16,472 nucleotides of DNA from Prevotella sp. CAG:1058 (GTDB taxonomy: Bacteria; Bacteroidota; Bacteroidia; Bacteroidales; Bacteroidaceae). Numbering within the stretch: the stretch's first letter is position 1; the number at the start of each line of letters is the position of its first letter. The stretch is from contig HF986737.1 in NCBI GenBank assembly GCA_000433175.1, forward strand, positions 6,139 to 22,610, read 5' to 3'. Positions 7,682 through 13,730 of this stretch are shown in pieces. The notes under the pieces were generated by a model, which ran no database searches, was not told the origin of the DNA, and saw only the letters and a program-made list of their open reading frames with translations. The position numbers were made by a program, and so were the translations under genes.

Positions 7682-7755
7682 TGACCCCGACAGGATTCAA
7701 ACCTGTAACCTTCTGATCCGTAGTCAGATGCTCTATTCAGTTGAGCCACGGGGCC
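7682..7755 (-). tRNA. tRNA-Arg (ACG)
   Basis: A 74-nt cloverleaf on the minus strand. The acceptor stem GGCCCCG/CGGGGTC has one G-T pair, the D stem is GCTC/GAGC, and the anticodon stem TCTGA/TCAGA encloses loop CTACGGA with anticodon ACG at 7719-7721. The T stem is ACAGG/CCTGT. A34 would be deaminated to inosine so that CGU, CGC and CGA are read (known for tRNA-Arg ACG). CCA is not encoded. Confidence 0.95.
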
Positions 7756-7774
7756 GTTTTTCTTAATTGCGATG

Positions 7775-7806
7775 CAAAGGTACGCACTTTTTTTAAATCA
7801 ACCAAA
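7775..7806 (-). promoter_or_regulatory. Promoter of tRNA-Arg
   Basis: On the minus strand TTTG (7803-7806) is followed after 20 nt by TACCTTTG (7775-7782). This is the same -7 octamer and spacing as at tRNA-fMet, and lies 20 nt upstream of the mature tRNA. Confidence 0.8.
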
Positions 7807-7862
7807 TTTTTCCGTCATTTTTTTCAAAAAACTTTTGTTTTTCTGTTTTTAGCCTGTTGTTT

Positions 7863-7920
7863 ACATATTAAATATGTTGTGAAGTGTGGAATTTGGGCGT
7901 TTTATTATTTTGTGAAGTGT
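7863..7920. repeat. Palindrome and 33-bp-spaced direct repeat in a gene-free spacer
   Basis: A perfect 15-bp palindrome, ACATATTAAATATGT (7863-7877), abuts the first of two identical 11-mers TTGTGAAGTGT (7877-7887 and 7910-7920), whose starts are 33 bp apart, about three helical turns. The rest of the 377-bp spacer 7756-8132 shows only the promoters at its ends. The elements lie about 150 bp upstream of the lipoprotein promoter; function is unknown. Confidence 0.35.
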
Positions 7921-8068
7921 AATATTTTTGGTAGATAAAATATTTTTTGCTTATATCCGTTCTTTATGGAGCTTGGATAATGGGGGAGTCTTGACAAGGT
8001 TGCTTTTATTCTGTTTTTCAGTCATGTTTGATATGATTTATAAAAAAGCATAATAATATAAGTAGTTG

Positions 8069-8100
8069 ATTGATTGTTAACGCATTTTTTTGTAATTTTG
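8069..8100 (+). promoter_or_regulatory. Promoter of the DUF4827-type lipoprotein gene
   Basis: ATTG (8069-8072) is followed after 20 nt by TAATTTTG (8093-8100), an exact -7 match with a three-of-four -33 match. The leader to the ATG at 8133 would be about 25 nt. The promoter overlaps any longer TTG-initiated version of the gene starting at 8070, which argues for the ATG at 8133. Confidence 0.7.
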
Positions 8101-8132
8101 TCGCCGTTGACACATTTATCATTAATTTAAAA

Positions 8133-8771
8133 ATGAAGAAGTTAGCTTATTTTTTTATTGTATTGCTTGCTTTTACAGGGCTTGCAAGTTGTGATAATTC
8201 CGAAACTTATGCAGAGCAGCGGGATAGGGAGAATGCCGCTATTAAACGATACATCCGTGACTCCGCAATAACTGTCATTACTGAAAATGAGTTCAGGGAG
8301 CAGGGATATGTCACAAAGTTGGACGAGAACCAGTTTGTCCTTATGCAGAATTCTGGTGTATATATGCAGATTGTAAGGGAAGGATGTGGTGAAAAGATTC
8401 AGAACGGCGAGACAACAGATGTGTTGTGCCGTTTTACAGAGCGTAACATGCTGACCGACTCGATACAGCTGACAAACGATATATTGGCTCTTGCCTCAAT
8501 TCCTGAAAAGATGAATGTAACCAATACCAACGGTACGTTTACGGCATCGTTCGACCAAAATTCAAGCCTGATGTATACTTTCTATGGCAGTGCATCTGTG
8601 CCTTCAGGTTGGCTTATTCCCCTTAATTATATAAAGGTGGGCAGGCAAAGCTCTTATGACGGAGAGATTGCAAAGGTTAATTTGATTGTGCCAAGTACAC
8701 AAGGACATCAATCTGCTTCGTCAAATGTTTATCCTTGTTATTATACGATAACATACGAAAAAGGAAGATAA
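8133..8771 (+). CDS. DUF4827-type lipoprotein with FKBP-like domain, 212 aa
   Basis: This is an exported lipoprotein. Residues 1-19 form a type II signal peptide (MKK, then a hydrophobic core) ending in the lipobox LASC, with C20 the lipidated residue. D21 and nearby acidic residues follow. From memory I assign it to the Bacteroidota DUF4827 family. Residues about 77-210 resemble an FK506-binding-protein-type prolyl isomerase fold: GCGEKIQNGETTDVLCRFT (84-102) looks like the FKBP first strands, GWLIPLNYIKVG (159-170) like the FKBP GW-EGL-MK-G segment, and AKVNLIVPSTQG (180-191) like its LIIPS-LAYG segment. The usual YTG and FDS active-site residues are not conserved, so it may be a non-catalytic chaperone. 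ATG at 8133 is chosen because a promoter lies at 8069-8100 and the signal peptide begins there. glmM follows on the same strand after 84 bp. Confidence 0.75.
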   Translation: MKKLAYFFIVLLAFTGLASCDNSETYAEQRDRENAAIKRYIRDSAITVITENEFREQGYVTKLDENQFVLMQNSGVYMQIVREGCGEKIQNGETTDVLCRFTERNMLTDSIQLTNDILALASIPEKMNVTNTNGTFTASFDQNSSLMYTFYGSASVPSGWLIPLNYIKVGRQSSYDGEIAKVNLIVPSTQGHQSASSNVYPCYYTITYEKGR

Positions 8772-8783
8772 ATAACCCCGGTC

Positions 8784-8834
8784 AAGAGCCAGTAATCAGT
8801 GAAGACAGTCTTGTTTCATTGCTTACTGGCTCTT
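8784..8834 (+). repeat. Long stem-loop between the lipoprotein gene and glmM
   Basis: Perfect 12-bp arms AAGAGCCAGTAA (8784-8795) and TTACTGGCTCTT (8823-8834) continue inward, after one mismatch, through CAGTGA/TCATTG with one G-U pair. No T run follows, only AATTATAAATTTT, so termination would be weak. It occupies most of the 84-bp gap and could be a partial terminator, a transcript-processing site or a small repeat. Confidence 0.5.
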
Positions 8835-8855
8835 AATTATAAATTTTAATCAGTT

Positions 8856-10241
8856 ATGACTTTAATTAAATCAATATCGGGAATACGCGGTACCATTGGC
8901 GGCCGCGCGGGCGATACGCTCAATCCATTGGATATTGTAAGATTCACGAGTGCTTATGCCATGTTCATCCGCAAGGCTGCCGGAAATGATTGCAGCGGAA
9001 AAATCGTTGTAGGACGTGACGCACGCATTTCAGGCGACATGGTACGCAACGTTGTTTGCGGAACATTGATGGGTTCAGGTTTTGATGTTATTGACATAGG
9101 CTTGGCTACAACACCTACTACGGAACTTGCTGTCAGAATGTCTGGTGCCGATGGAGGTATTATAATAACGGCAAGCCATAATCCCCGGCAATGGAACGCC
9201 TTGAAACTGCTGAACCGCGAAGGCGAGTTCCTGAGCAAGGAAGACGGCAACGAGGTCTTGTCTATTGCCGCCAGTGAAGACTTTGTCTATGCGGAAGTTG
9301 ACGCGGTAGGCCGTTACGTAAGCGACAATTCTTATAATAAAAAACATGTCGATGCCGTGCTCGGCCTTAACCTTGTAGATGTCGATGCTGTGCGCAAGGC
9401 TGGTTTCCGCGTGTGCGTTGACACGATAAATAGCGTAGGAGGAATCATACTGCCTGAACTGTTTGACGCGCTTGGAGTAGAGTACGAAATTCTAAATGGC
9501 GAGGCGAATGGCGATTTCCAGCATAATCCGGAGCCTTTGGAGAAGAATCTTGGTGGCATAATGGAGCGTATGCGTGGCGGTGGTTTTGACTTGGGCATAG
9601 TTGTTGATCCCGATGTAGACCGCCTTGCCTTTATCTGCGAGGACGGACGTATGTTCGGAGAAGAATATACGCTTGTCTCCGTTGCCGATTATGTGCTTGG
9701 CCATACGCCTGGCAATACGGTCAGCAACTTGAGCAGCACACGTGCCCTGCGTGATGTGACTGAGCGCCACGGCGGTAAATATACGGCTTCGGCAGTGGGC
9801 GAGGTTAACGTTACCACGAAAATGAAGGAAGTAGGAGCCGTCATAGGCGGCGAGGGCAACGGTGGTGTGATTTACCCCGAGAGCCACTACGGCCGCGACG
9901 CCCTTGTAGGCATAGCCTTGTTCCTTTCGTCACTAGCTCACAAGGGATGCAAGGTGAGCGAGTTGCGTTCTACTTTCCCCGACTATTACATTGCCAAGAA
10001 CCGCATAGACCTTACGCCGACTACTGATATCGATGCTATTCTTGCAAAAGTCAAGGAAATGTATGCAGACCAGCAGGTTAACGATGTCGACGGCGTGAAG
10101 ATTGACTTCCCCGACAAGTGGGTGCATCTGCGCAAGTCGAATACCGAGCCGATAATCCGTGTGTACAGCGAGGCATCTACAATGGAGGAGGCTGACGCAC
10201 TGGGCAAGCAGATAATGAAGGTTGTCAATGAAATGCAATGA
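8856..10241 (+). CDS. glmM: Phosphoglucosamine mutase (alpha-D-phosphohexomutase), 461 aa
   Basis: The enzyme converts glucosamine-6-phosphate to glucosamine-1-phosphate on the route to UDP-GlcNAc for peptidoglycan and lipid A. All four alpha-D-phosphohexomutase landmarks are present: the phosphoserine loop TASHNP (residues 105-110, S107 the phosphorylated serine), the metal-binding DPDVDR (251-256; D251, D253, D255), the sugar-binding GEGNGG (332-337), and the C-terminal phosphate-binding RKSNTEPIIRVYSEA. The N-terminal SGIRG and the overall length fit the family. Close relatives act on mannose or glucose phosphates, so specificity is inferred from the usual annotation of this Bacteroidota subgroup. 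ATG at 8856 has an AT-rich leader without Shine-Dalgarno. It is probably co-transcribed with the lipoprotein gene, subject to the hairpin between them, and is followed by a strong terminator. Confidence 0.85.
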   Translation: MTLIKSISGIRGTIGGRAGDTLNPLDIVRFTSAYAMFIRKAAGNDCSGKIVVGRDARISGDMVRNVVCGTLMGSGFDVIDIGLATTPTTELAVRMSGADGGIIITASHNPRQWNALKLLNREGEFLSKEDGNEVLSIAASEDFVYAEVDAVGRYVSDNSYNKKHVDAVLGLNLVDVDAVRKAGFRVCVDTINSVGGIILPELFDALGVEYEILNGEANGDFQHNPEPLEKNLGGIMERMRGGGFDLGIVVDPDVDRLAFICEDGRMFGEEYTLVSVADYVLGHTPGNTVSNLSSTRALRDVTERHGGKYTASAVGEVNVTTKMKEVGAVIGGEGNGGVIYPESHYGRDALVGIALFLSSLAHKGCKVSELRSTFPDYYIAKNRIDLTPTTDIDAILAKVKEMYADQQVNDVDGVKIDFPDKWVHLRKSNTEPIIRVYSEASTMEEADALGKQIMKVVNEMQ

Positions 10242-10300
10242 TTCCAGATTGATAGTTTGAAAGCAAGACAGTTCAGTGTGTAAATAAAGTATTGATAATA

Positions 10301-10336
10301 TAAATAAGGGTCGGAAAGCCGACCCTTATTTATTAT
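10301..10336. terminator. Bidirectional terminator between glmM and the M20 peptidase gene
   Basis: A perfect 15-bp stem (10301-10315 with 10320-10334) has the tetraloop AAAG; its GC core is GGGTCGG/CCGACCC and its AT ends supply T-rich tails in both directions. It lies between the convergent glmM stop (10241) and M20 stop (10396), so it can serve both genes. Confidence 0.85.
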
Positions 10337-10395
10337 GTGTAGGAAGAAGCGGTGAAAGATTCTGAATTCTTTACTCTTTGTTCTTCACCCTTCAC

Positions 10396-11751
10396 TTAAT
10401 CGTACAGTTTGTGAAACTCTACAACTGCCTCGATGCCTTTGCGGAAGATGTCGAGTGGGAAGTTTTCGTTGGGAGAGTGTATGGCGTTGCTCTCAAGACC
10501 GAAGCCCATCAGCACAGTCTTAATGCCGAGAATGCGCTCAAAGTCACTGATTATGGGTATGCTGCCTCCGCGGCGTACTGCCAGGGGCTTCTTGCCGAAG
10601 GCTTTTTCAAAACCCCTCTCGGCAGCTTGGTATGCAGGCATGTCAATAGGGCATACGTAGCCCTCGCCACCGTGCATGGGCGTCACTTTCACCTTTACAT
10701 AATCAGGGGCAATACTGTTAATGTAGTCAACGAAGAGTTGTGAAATCTTTTCGTGTTGCTGGTGGGGTACCAGGCGGCACGATACTTTGGCGTATGCCTT
10801 GGAAGGCAGTACCGTCTTTGCACCCTCTCCGGTGTATCCTCCCCAGATGCCGCAGATGTCGAACGACGGACGGCAGCTGTTGCGTTCCAGTGTAGAGTAG
10901 CCTTCTTCGCCCTTCAGCGCGTTTACGCCGATGGCCTGCATGTATTTGTTCTCGTCGAACGGAATCTGTCGTATCATGTCGCGCTCAGCCTGTGGCACTT
11001 CCTCCACGTCGTCGTAGAAGTGTGGTATGGCTATGCGTCCGTCTTTGCCCACAACGGTGGCAAGCATCTCGCATAGGGTGTTTATCGGGTTGGCCACGGC
11101 TCCGCCGAAGTGTCCTGAATGCAGGTCGCGGTTAGGTCCCGTAACTTCAATTTCCCAGTATGCAAGTCCGCGCAGACCAGTGGTCAGCGACGGCAGGTCG
11201 GCGCCCAGCATGCTTGTGTCCGACACCAGTATGACGTCGGCCTTGAGCAGCTCCTTATGCTTGCTGATAAATGCGTTGAGGCTTGGCGAGCCTATTTCCT
11301 CTTCGCCCTCGAATATGAATTTCACATTGTGCGTCAGCAGGTTTTCCCTTACAAGATATTCGAAAGCCTTGGCCTGGACCATAGCCTGCCCCTTGTCGTC
11401 GTCGGCACCGCGCGCCCATATGCGTCCGTCCCTTACCACCGGTTCAAATGGTTCGCTGTGCCAAAGCTCCAATGGCTCTGCTGGCATGACGTCATAATGG
11501 GCGTATATTAATACGGTCTTGGCGTCGTCGCTCACATGTTTTTCGGCGTATACCAGCGGATTGCCGTCGCTCGGCATCACCTCGGCCCTGTCGGCTCCGG
11601 CTTCGAGCAGCAGTGTGCGCCAGCGTTCGGCACATTCCAGCATGTCCTGTTTATGACTCTTCTTCGAGCTTATGCTCGGTATGCGTATCAGGCTGAACAG
11701 CTCGTCGAGAAACCTCGGTTCGTTTTCTTCGATATATTTCCTTATTTCCAT
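10396..11751 (-). CDS. M20-family metallodipeptidase (CNDP-like), 451 aa
   Basis: This is a predicted cytosolic di-zinc peptidase that cleaves dipeptides or other small peptides. M20 landmarks in order: AHYDV (H85 zinc ligand, D87), the ADDDKG stretch at 116-121 carrying the bridging aspartate, FEGEEEIGS (147-155; E151 predicted general base, E152 zinc ligand), VSDTS (D178 zinc ligand), the lid-domain HSGHFGG starting at H211, and a C-terminal HSPNENF supplying the last histidine. There is no signal peptide. The length fits the CNDP/PepV-like branch that includes carnosinases; substrate preference cannot be read from sequence. ATG at 11751 has no Shine-Dalgarno. A 7-bp inverted repeat (11773-11796) overlaps a weak -7 candidate just upstream. 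The gene is convergent with glmM and seems monocistronic. Confidence 0.88.
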   Translation of the reverse strand: MEIRKYIEENEPRFLDELFSLIRIPSISSKKSHKQDMLECAERWRTLLLEAGADRAEVMPSDGNPLVYAEKHVSDDAKTVLIYAHYDVMPAEPLELWHSEPFEPVVRDGRIWARGADDDKGQAMVQAKAFEYLVRENLLTHNVKFIFEGEEEIGSPSLNAFISKHKELLKADVILVSDTSMLGADLPSLTTGLRGLAYWEIEVTGPNRDLHSGHFGGAVANPINTLCEMLATVVGKDGRIAIPHFYDDVEEVPQAERDMIRQIPFDENKYMQAIGVNALKGEEGYSTLERNSCRPSFDICGIWGGYTGEGAKTVLPSKAYAKVSCRLVPHQQHEKISQLFVDYINSIAPDYVKVKVTPMHGGEGYVCPIDMPAYQAAERGFEKAFGKKPLAVRRGGSIPIISDFERILGIKTVLMGFGLESNAIHSPNENFPLDIFRKGIEAVVEFHKLYD

Positions 11752-11772
11752 TGTAGGTTTAAGATTAATCCG

Positions 11773-11796
11773 GCGTAAAGTTACATCATTTTACGC
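11773..11796. promoter_or_regulatory. Inverted repeat upstream of the M20 peptidase gene
   Basis: GCGTAAA (11773-11779) and TTTACGC (11790-11796) are separated by 10 bp. The minus strand here also reads TAACTTTA (11776-11783), a 7-of-8 match to the -7 consensus about 25 nt upstream of the ATG, though without a good -33 box. A regulator binding the repeat would overlap this possible promoter. Confidence 0.3.
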
Positions 11797-11924
11797 AAAG
11801 TCCGCGCTTTTGTGTTGAATAAATGTGCCTGTGCCTGATTTCTTATGCTTTATTTTATCTAAAACAATGTTGGTTGGAGTCTTCTGATACCTTGTTGTTG
11901 GTGCCGGCTTTGTCGACGTTTTGT

Positions 11925-12012
11925 AAAAGGTTACCTATTGGATTGCAAAAGGCCACCTTTTGAGATGTAAAAGGTGGCCTTTTAGATGCTAAAACATGGC
12001 TTATTGCAAATC
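11925..12012. repeat. Degenerate 22-bp tandem repeat, about four units
   Basis: Units begin at 11925, 11947, 11969 and 11991, an exact 22-bp period. The first three start AAAAGG, then three variable bases, then CC and a T-rich stretch; the fourth is decayed (AAAACATGGCTTATT). Units 1 and 2 agree at 15 of 22 positions. The consensus unit is itself near-palindromic (AAAAGGnnnCCTTTT). Confidence 0.65.
11947..11983 (-). terminator. Perfect 15-bp hairpin, possible terminator of the purD/yqaA-side transcript
   Basis: AAAAGGCCACCTTTT (11947-11961) and its exact reverse complement (11969-11983) flank a 7-nt loop. On the minus strand the stem ends in TTTT. It is the first strong hairpin downstream of the yqaA-type gene (stop at 12144), about 160 bp away. 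It arises from units 2 and 3 of the tandem repeat, so termination may be incidental. Confidence 0.45.
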
Positions 12013-12143
12013 CCCTGATTTCTTATGCAAAGCGAGCTTAAGTGAATAGGGGCTTATATGTGTTGTTTTGGGTTTGCCCGGTTGGTTGGATACCTTGTTT
12101 TATTTGGATTTTCCGTTTCCCTGCTTTTCGTTTTTTTACGTAA

Positions 12144-12596
12144 TCAGACGAATATTTCCACACCCAAGGCGAGCAGTGCGTAGCGTGCAAGTTTGCCTAC
12201 GGTTACGCTGATAAGTGTCAGTGTGACATTGGCCCGCATCAGTCCGAGTACGATAGTTATAGCCTCGCCGATTACGGGCAGGAAAGCGAAGAAGCCCGTA
12301 AGTGCGCCTCGTCCGGCCATGAAGCGTTGGGCGCGGTCAAGGTCTTTCTGCTTTACGTGCAGGTATTTCTCAATCCAGTCCATTCGCCCGAACGTGCCAA
12401 TCCAGTAATTAAGCATGCTGCCGAGGGTGTTGCCAATCGTACCGTAAATCACGAGTTGCCACGGGTCGAGTCCGGCTGCCATAAGTGCTAACATGACAAC
12501 CTCGCTGCTAAGCGGAAATATGCTGCCTGCAAGAAAGCCCGAAACGAGCATTCCGATATAGCCATAGTCGGTTAGAAAACTTATTAATCCGTCCAT
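12144..12596 (-). CDS. YqaA/DedA-type small membrane protein (SNARE-associated/VTT family), 150 aa
   Basis: This is an inner-membrane protein of the YqaA branch of the DedA/VTT superfamily, whose members are linked to lipid flipping and membrane homeostasis. Features seen: a hydrophobic N-terminal hairpin with FLAGSIFPLSSE (residues 21-32), then GNTLGSMLNYWIG typical of YqaA, an amphipathic loop (KQKDLDRAQRFMAGRGALTGFFAFLPVIGEAI) with the glycine and Arg/Glu pattern of the family, and C-terminal membrane helices. The length fits YqaA, which is shorter than full DedA proteins. ATG at 12596, no Shine-Dalgarno. It lies 76 bp downstream of the polytopic membrane protein gene on the same strand and may be the last gene of the S9-purD unit. 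Confidence 0.85.
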   Translation of the reverse strand: MDGLISFLTDYGYIGMLVSGFLAGSIFPLSSEVVMLALMAAGLDPWQLVIYGTIGNTLGSMLNYWIGTFGRMDWIEKYLHVKQKDLDRAQRFMAGRGALTGFFAFLPVIGEAITIVLGLMRANVTLTLISVTVGKLARYALLALGVEIFV

Positions 12597-12672
12597 ACTT
12601 TAATGTGTCTGGTGTTTTATCGTTTAATGAATGTCTGATGGCTTTCGTCTTAAGTTGTCAGCTTCATCTTTG

Positions 12673-13617
12673 TTACTGTCCCGTAATCAGGTTTGACACT
12701 GTAATCGCTATTGCCGCGGCTGTGAGCAGGCAGAATGCAATGTTTGTAATTTTCGTATTCGTGAGCGCAATGAAATGGCCGGTTAGCACGGCGGCGTGGA
12801 TAGCCAGAATGCCTGTAAGATTGGCATGGTGGCAAGGCTGCAAAATCATGAAAGCCAGACAGAACAGGGTTACGGTTATCAGTGTTTCGTAAATCATGCG
12901 CGTGCGTATCTTGTCTTTATAACTGTTGCGCATGAAGTGTGTAATGCCGATCAGCGCGCTTACGGCAATGAATGCGACCGTGACGATGGTGTCAGGTTTG
13001 AGCAGTTCGATGCCTTGGAACAAAGGCGTAACCCATACTTCCGGGGCGAAGTGTGCCGTGATGTAGTCAATCTGGCCGGTCAGGGCGCAGTATCCGCCTA
13101 AGAACCAATATGGCAGGGTCAGGCCTATAAGCGATGCCCAGAAGTTGCGCCCGCTGAACGCCATGAGGTTCGTGCCGATGAGCAGCCACAGCAGCGGTAC
13201 GAAAAACAGTGCTTGGACAAACAAGGTGCTGGCAACGCCTATGAACATGAAGGCGTAAAACATCTTGCCTTGGGCGCGCTTGTCTTGGTAACAGCTGAAA
13301 AGTGTGAGGTAGGCGGCGATGAAACACAGTTGCACGAGCCATGTGTCGAGCGTGGCTGATGTTTGTAAGTTAGACGCTGACCACGCCATCGTTCCGAATA
13401 CAAGGAACGAACACGACACCATGCGGCTGTATATCCTGATTAGTGAGTTGCGGTTGTTCATCTCGGCCATAAGGTAAGCTGACACTGCGAACAGCGCAAA
13501 TTCAACATACTGCTGTCGGGCTATTATGCCACCGGCCAGCCACATTGCCGCAGTATATACGGCAACGACAGGCAGGGCGAAGCGGCTTTCGGCTATCTTG
13601 TTTTGTAATCGCTTCAC
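12673..13617 (-). CDS. Polytopic membrane protein of unknown function, 314 aa
   Basis: I do not recognise a function. The sequence is strongly hydrophobic, with roughly nine or ten predicted membrane segments (about residues 13-33, 37-53, 65-82, 92-110, 119-150 as one or two, 159-178, 210-229, 242-259, 266-285, 290-310). A short polar link NNRNSLIRIYSRM follows the second segment and a QDKRAQGKM link precedes the fifth. It resembles the conserved Bacteroidota membrane proteins now grouped as DUF6427-like, some formerly mislabelled beta-carotene monooxygenase (from memory, low confidence). The start is GTG at 13617: an in-frame TAA lies five codons upstream (13630-13632), and the next Met (residue 25) lies inside the first membrane segment. 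A large stem-loop separates it from purD upstream; the yqaA-type gene follows. Confidence 0.75.
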   Translation of the reverse strand: MKRLQNKIAESRFALPVVAVYTAAMWLAGGIIARQQYVEFALFAVSAYLMAEMNNRNSLIRIYSRMVSCSFLVFGTMAWSASNLQTSATLDTWLVQLCFIAAYLTLFSCYQDKRAQGKMFYAFMFIGVASTLFVQALFFVPLLWLLIGTNLMAFSGRNFWASLIGLTLPYWFLGGYCALTGQIDYITAHFAPEVWVTPLFQGIELLKPDTIVTVAFIAVSALIGITHFMRNSYKDKIRTRMIYETLITVTLFCLAFMILQPCHHANLTGILAIHAAVLTGHFIALTNTKITNIAFCLLTAAAIAITVSNLITGQ

Positions 13618-13640
13618 TATTGTTGGTAATTATTATAACT

Positions 13641-13714
13641 CATAATGAATAATTCATGACAGTATGTGCGCCAGCTTATAGTGCGTCGCGGCCTGTCATG
13701 GATTATTCATTATG
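13641..13714. repeat. Long near-perfect inverted repeat between purD and the membrane protein gene
   Basis: Two 22-bp arms (13641-13662 and 13693-13714) are complementary at 21 positions, with a 30-bp spacer. The single difference is T against G, a wobble in plus-strand RNA but an A-C mismatch in the minus-strand RNA that purD transcription would make. It fills most of the 113-bp gap. No clear target-site duplication is seen. It may be a small non-autonomous repeat element or a transcript-stabilising or attenuating hairpin. Confidence 0.6.
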
Positions 13715-13730
13715 GATTGTCAGAACTTGT

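Larger units (their letters stand above)
11834..12028. repeat. Pair of 15-bp direct repeats bracketing the tandem array
   Basis: CCTGATTTCTTATGC occurs identically at 11834-11848 and 12014-12028, with starts exactly 180 bp apart. The two copies flank the 22-bp tandem repeat. They belong to the 392-bp spacer 11752-12143 between the M20 gene and the yqaA-type gene, in which I see no coding region. Confidence 0.5.

Noticed and set aside
7498..7749. 83-codon minus-strand frame beginning MAQLNRASDYGSEGYRFESC
   Set aside because: It is the translation of the tRNA-Arg gene itself, a familiar spurious protein; the rest runs through the terminator into AT-rich spacer.
7741..7938. 65-codon plus-strand frame after tRNA-Arg
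   Set aside because: It starts inside the tRNA gene and reads AT-rich spacer (Phe/Lys-rich); no homology is apparent and it runs across the tRNA promoter.
8070..8132. Longer TTG-initiated N-terminus for the lipoprotein
   Set aside because: It would lie across the promoter and place extra residues before a perfect type II signal peptide.
11760..12140. CRISPR array, suggested by the regular 22-bp repeat
   Set aside because: There are no unique spacers between units: the units are contiguous and degenerate, and no cas gene is nearby.
13641..13714. Insertion sequence with terminal inverted repeats
   Set aside because: Only 74 bp long, with no transposase and no target-site duplication; at most a small non-autonomous repeat.
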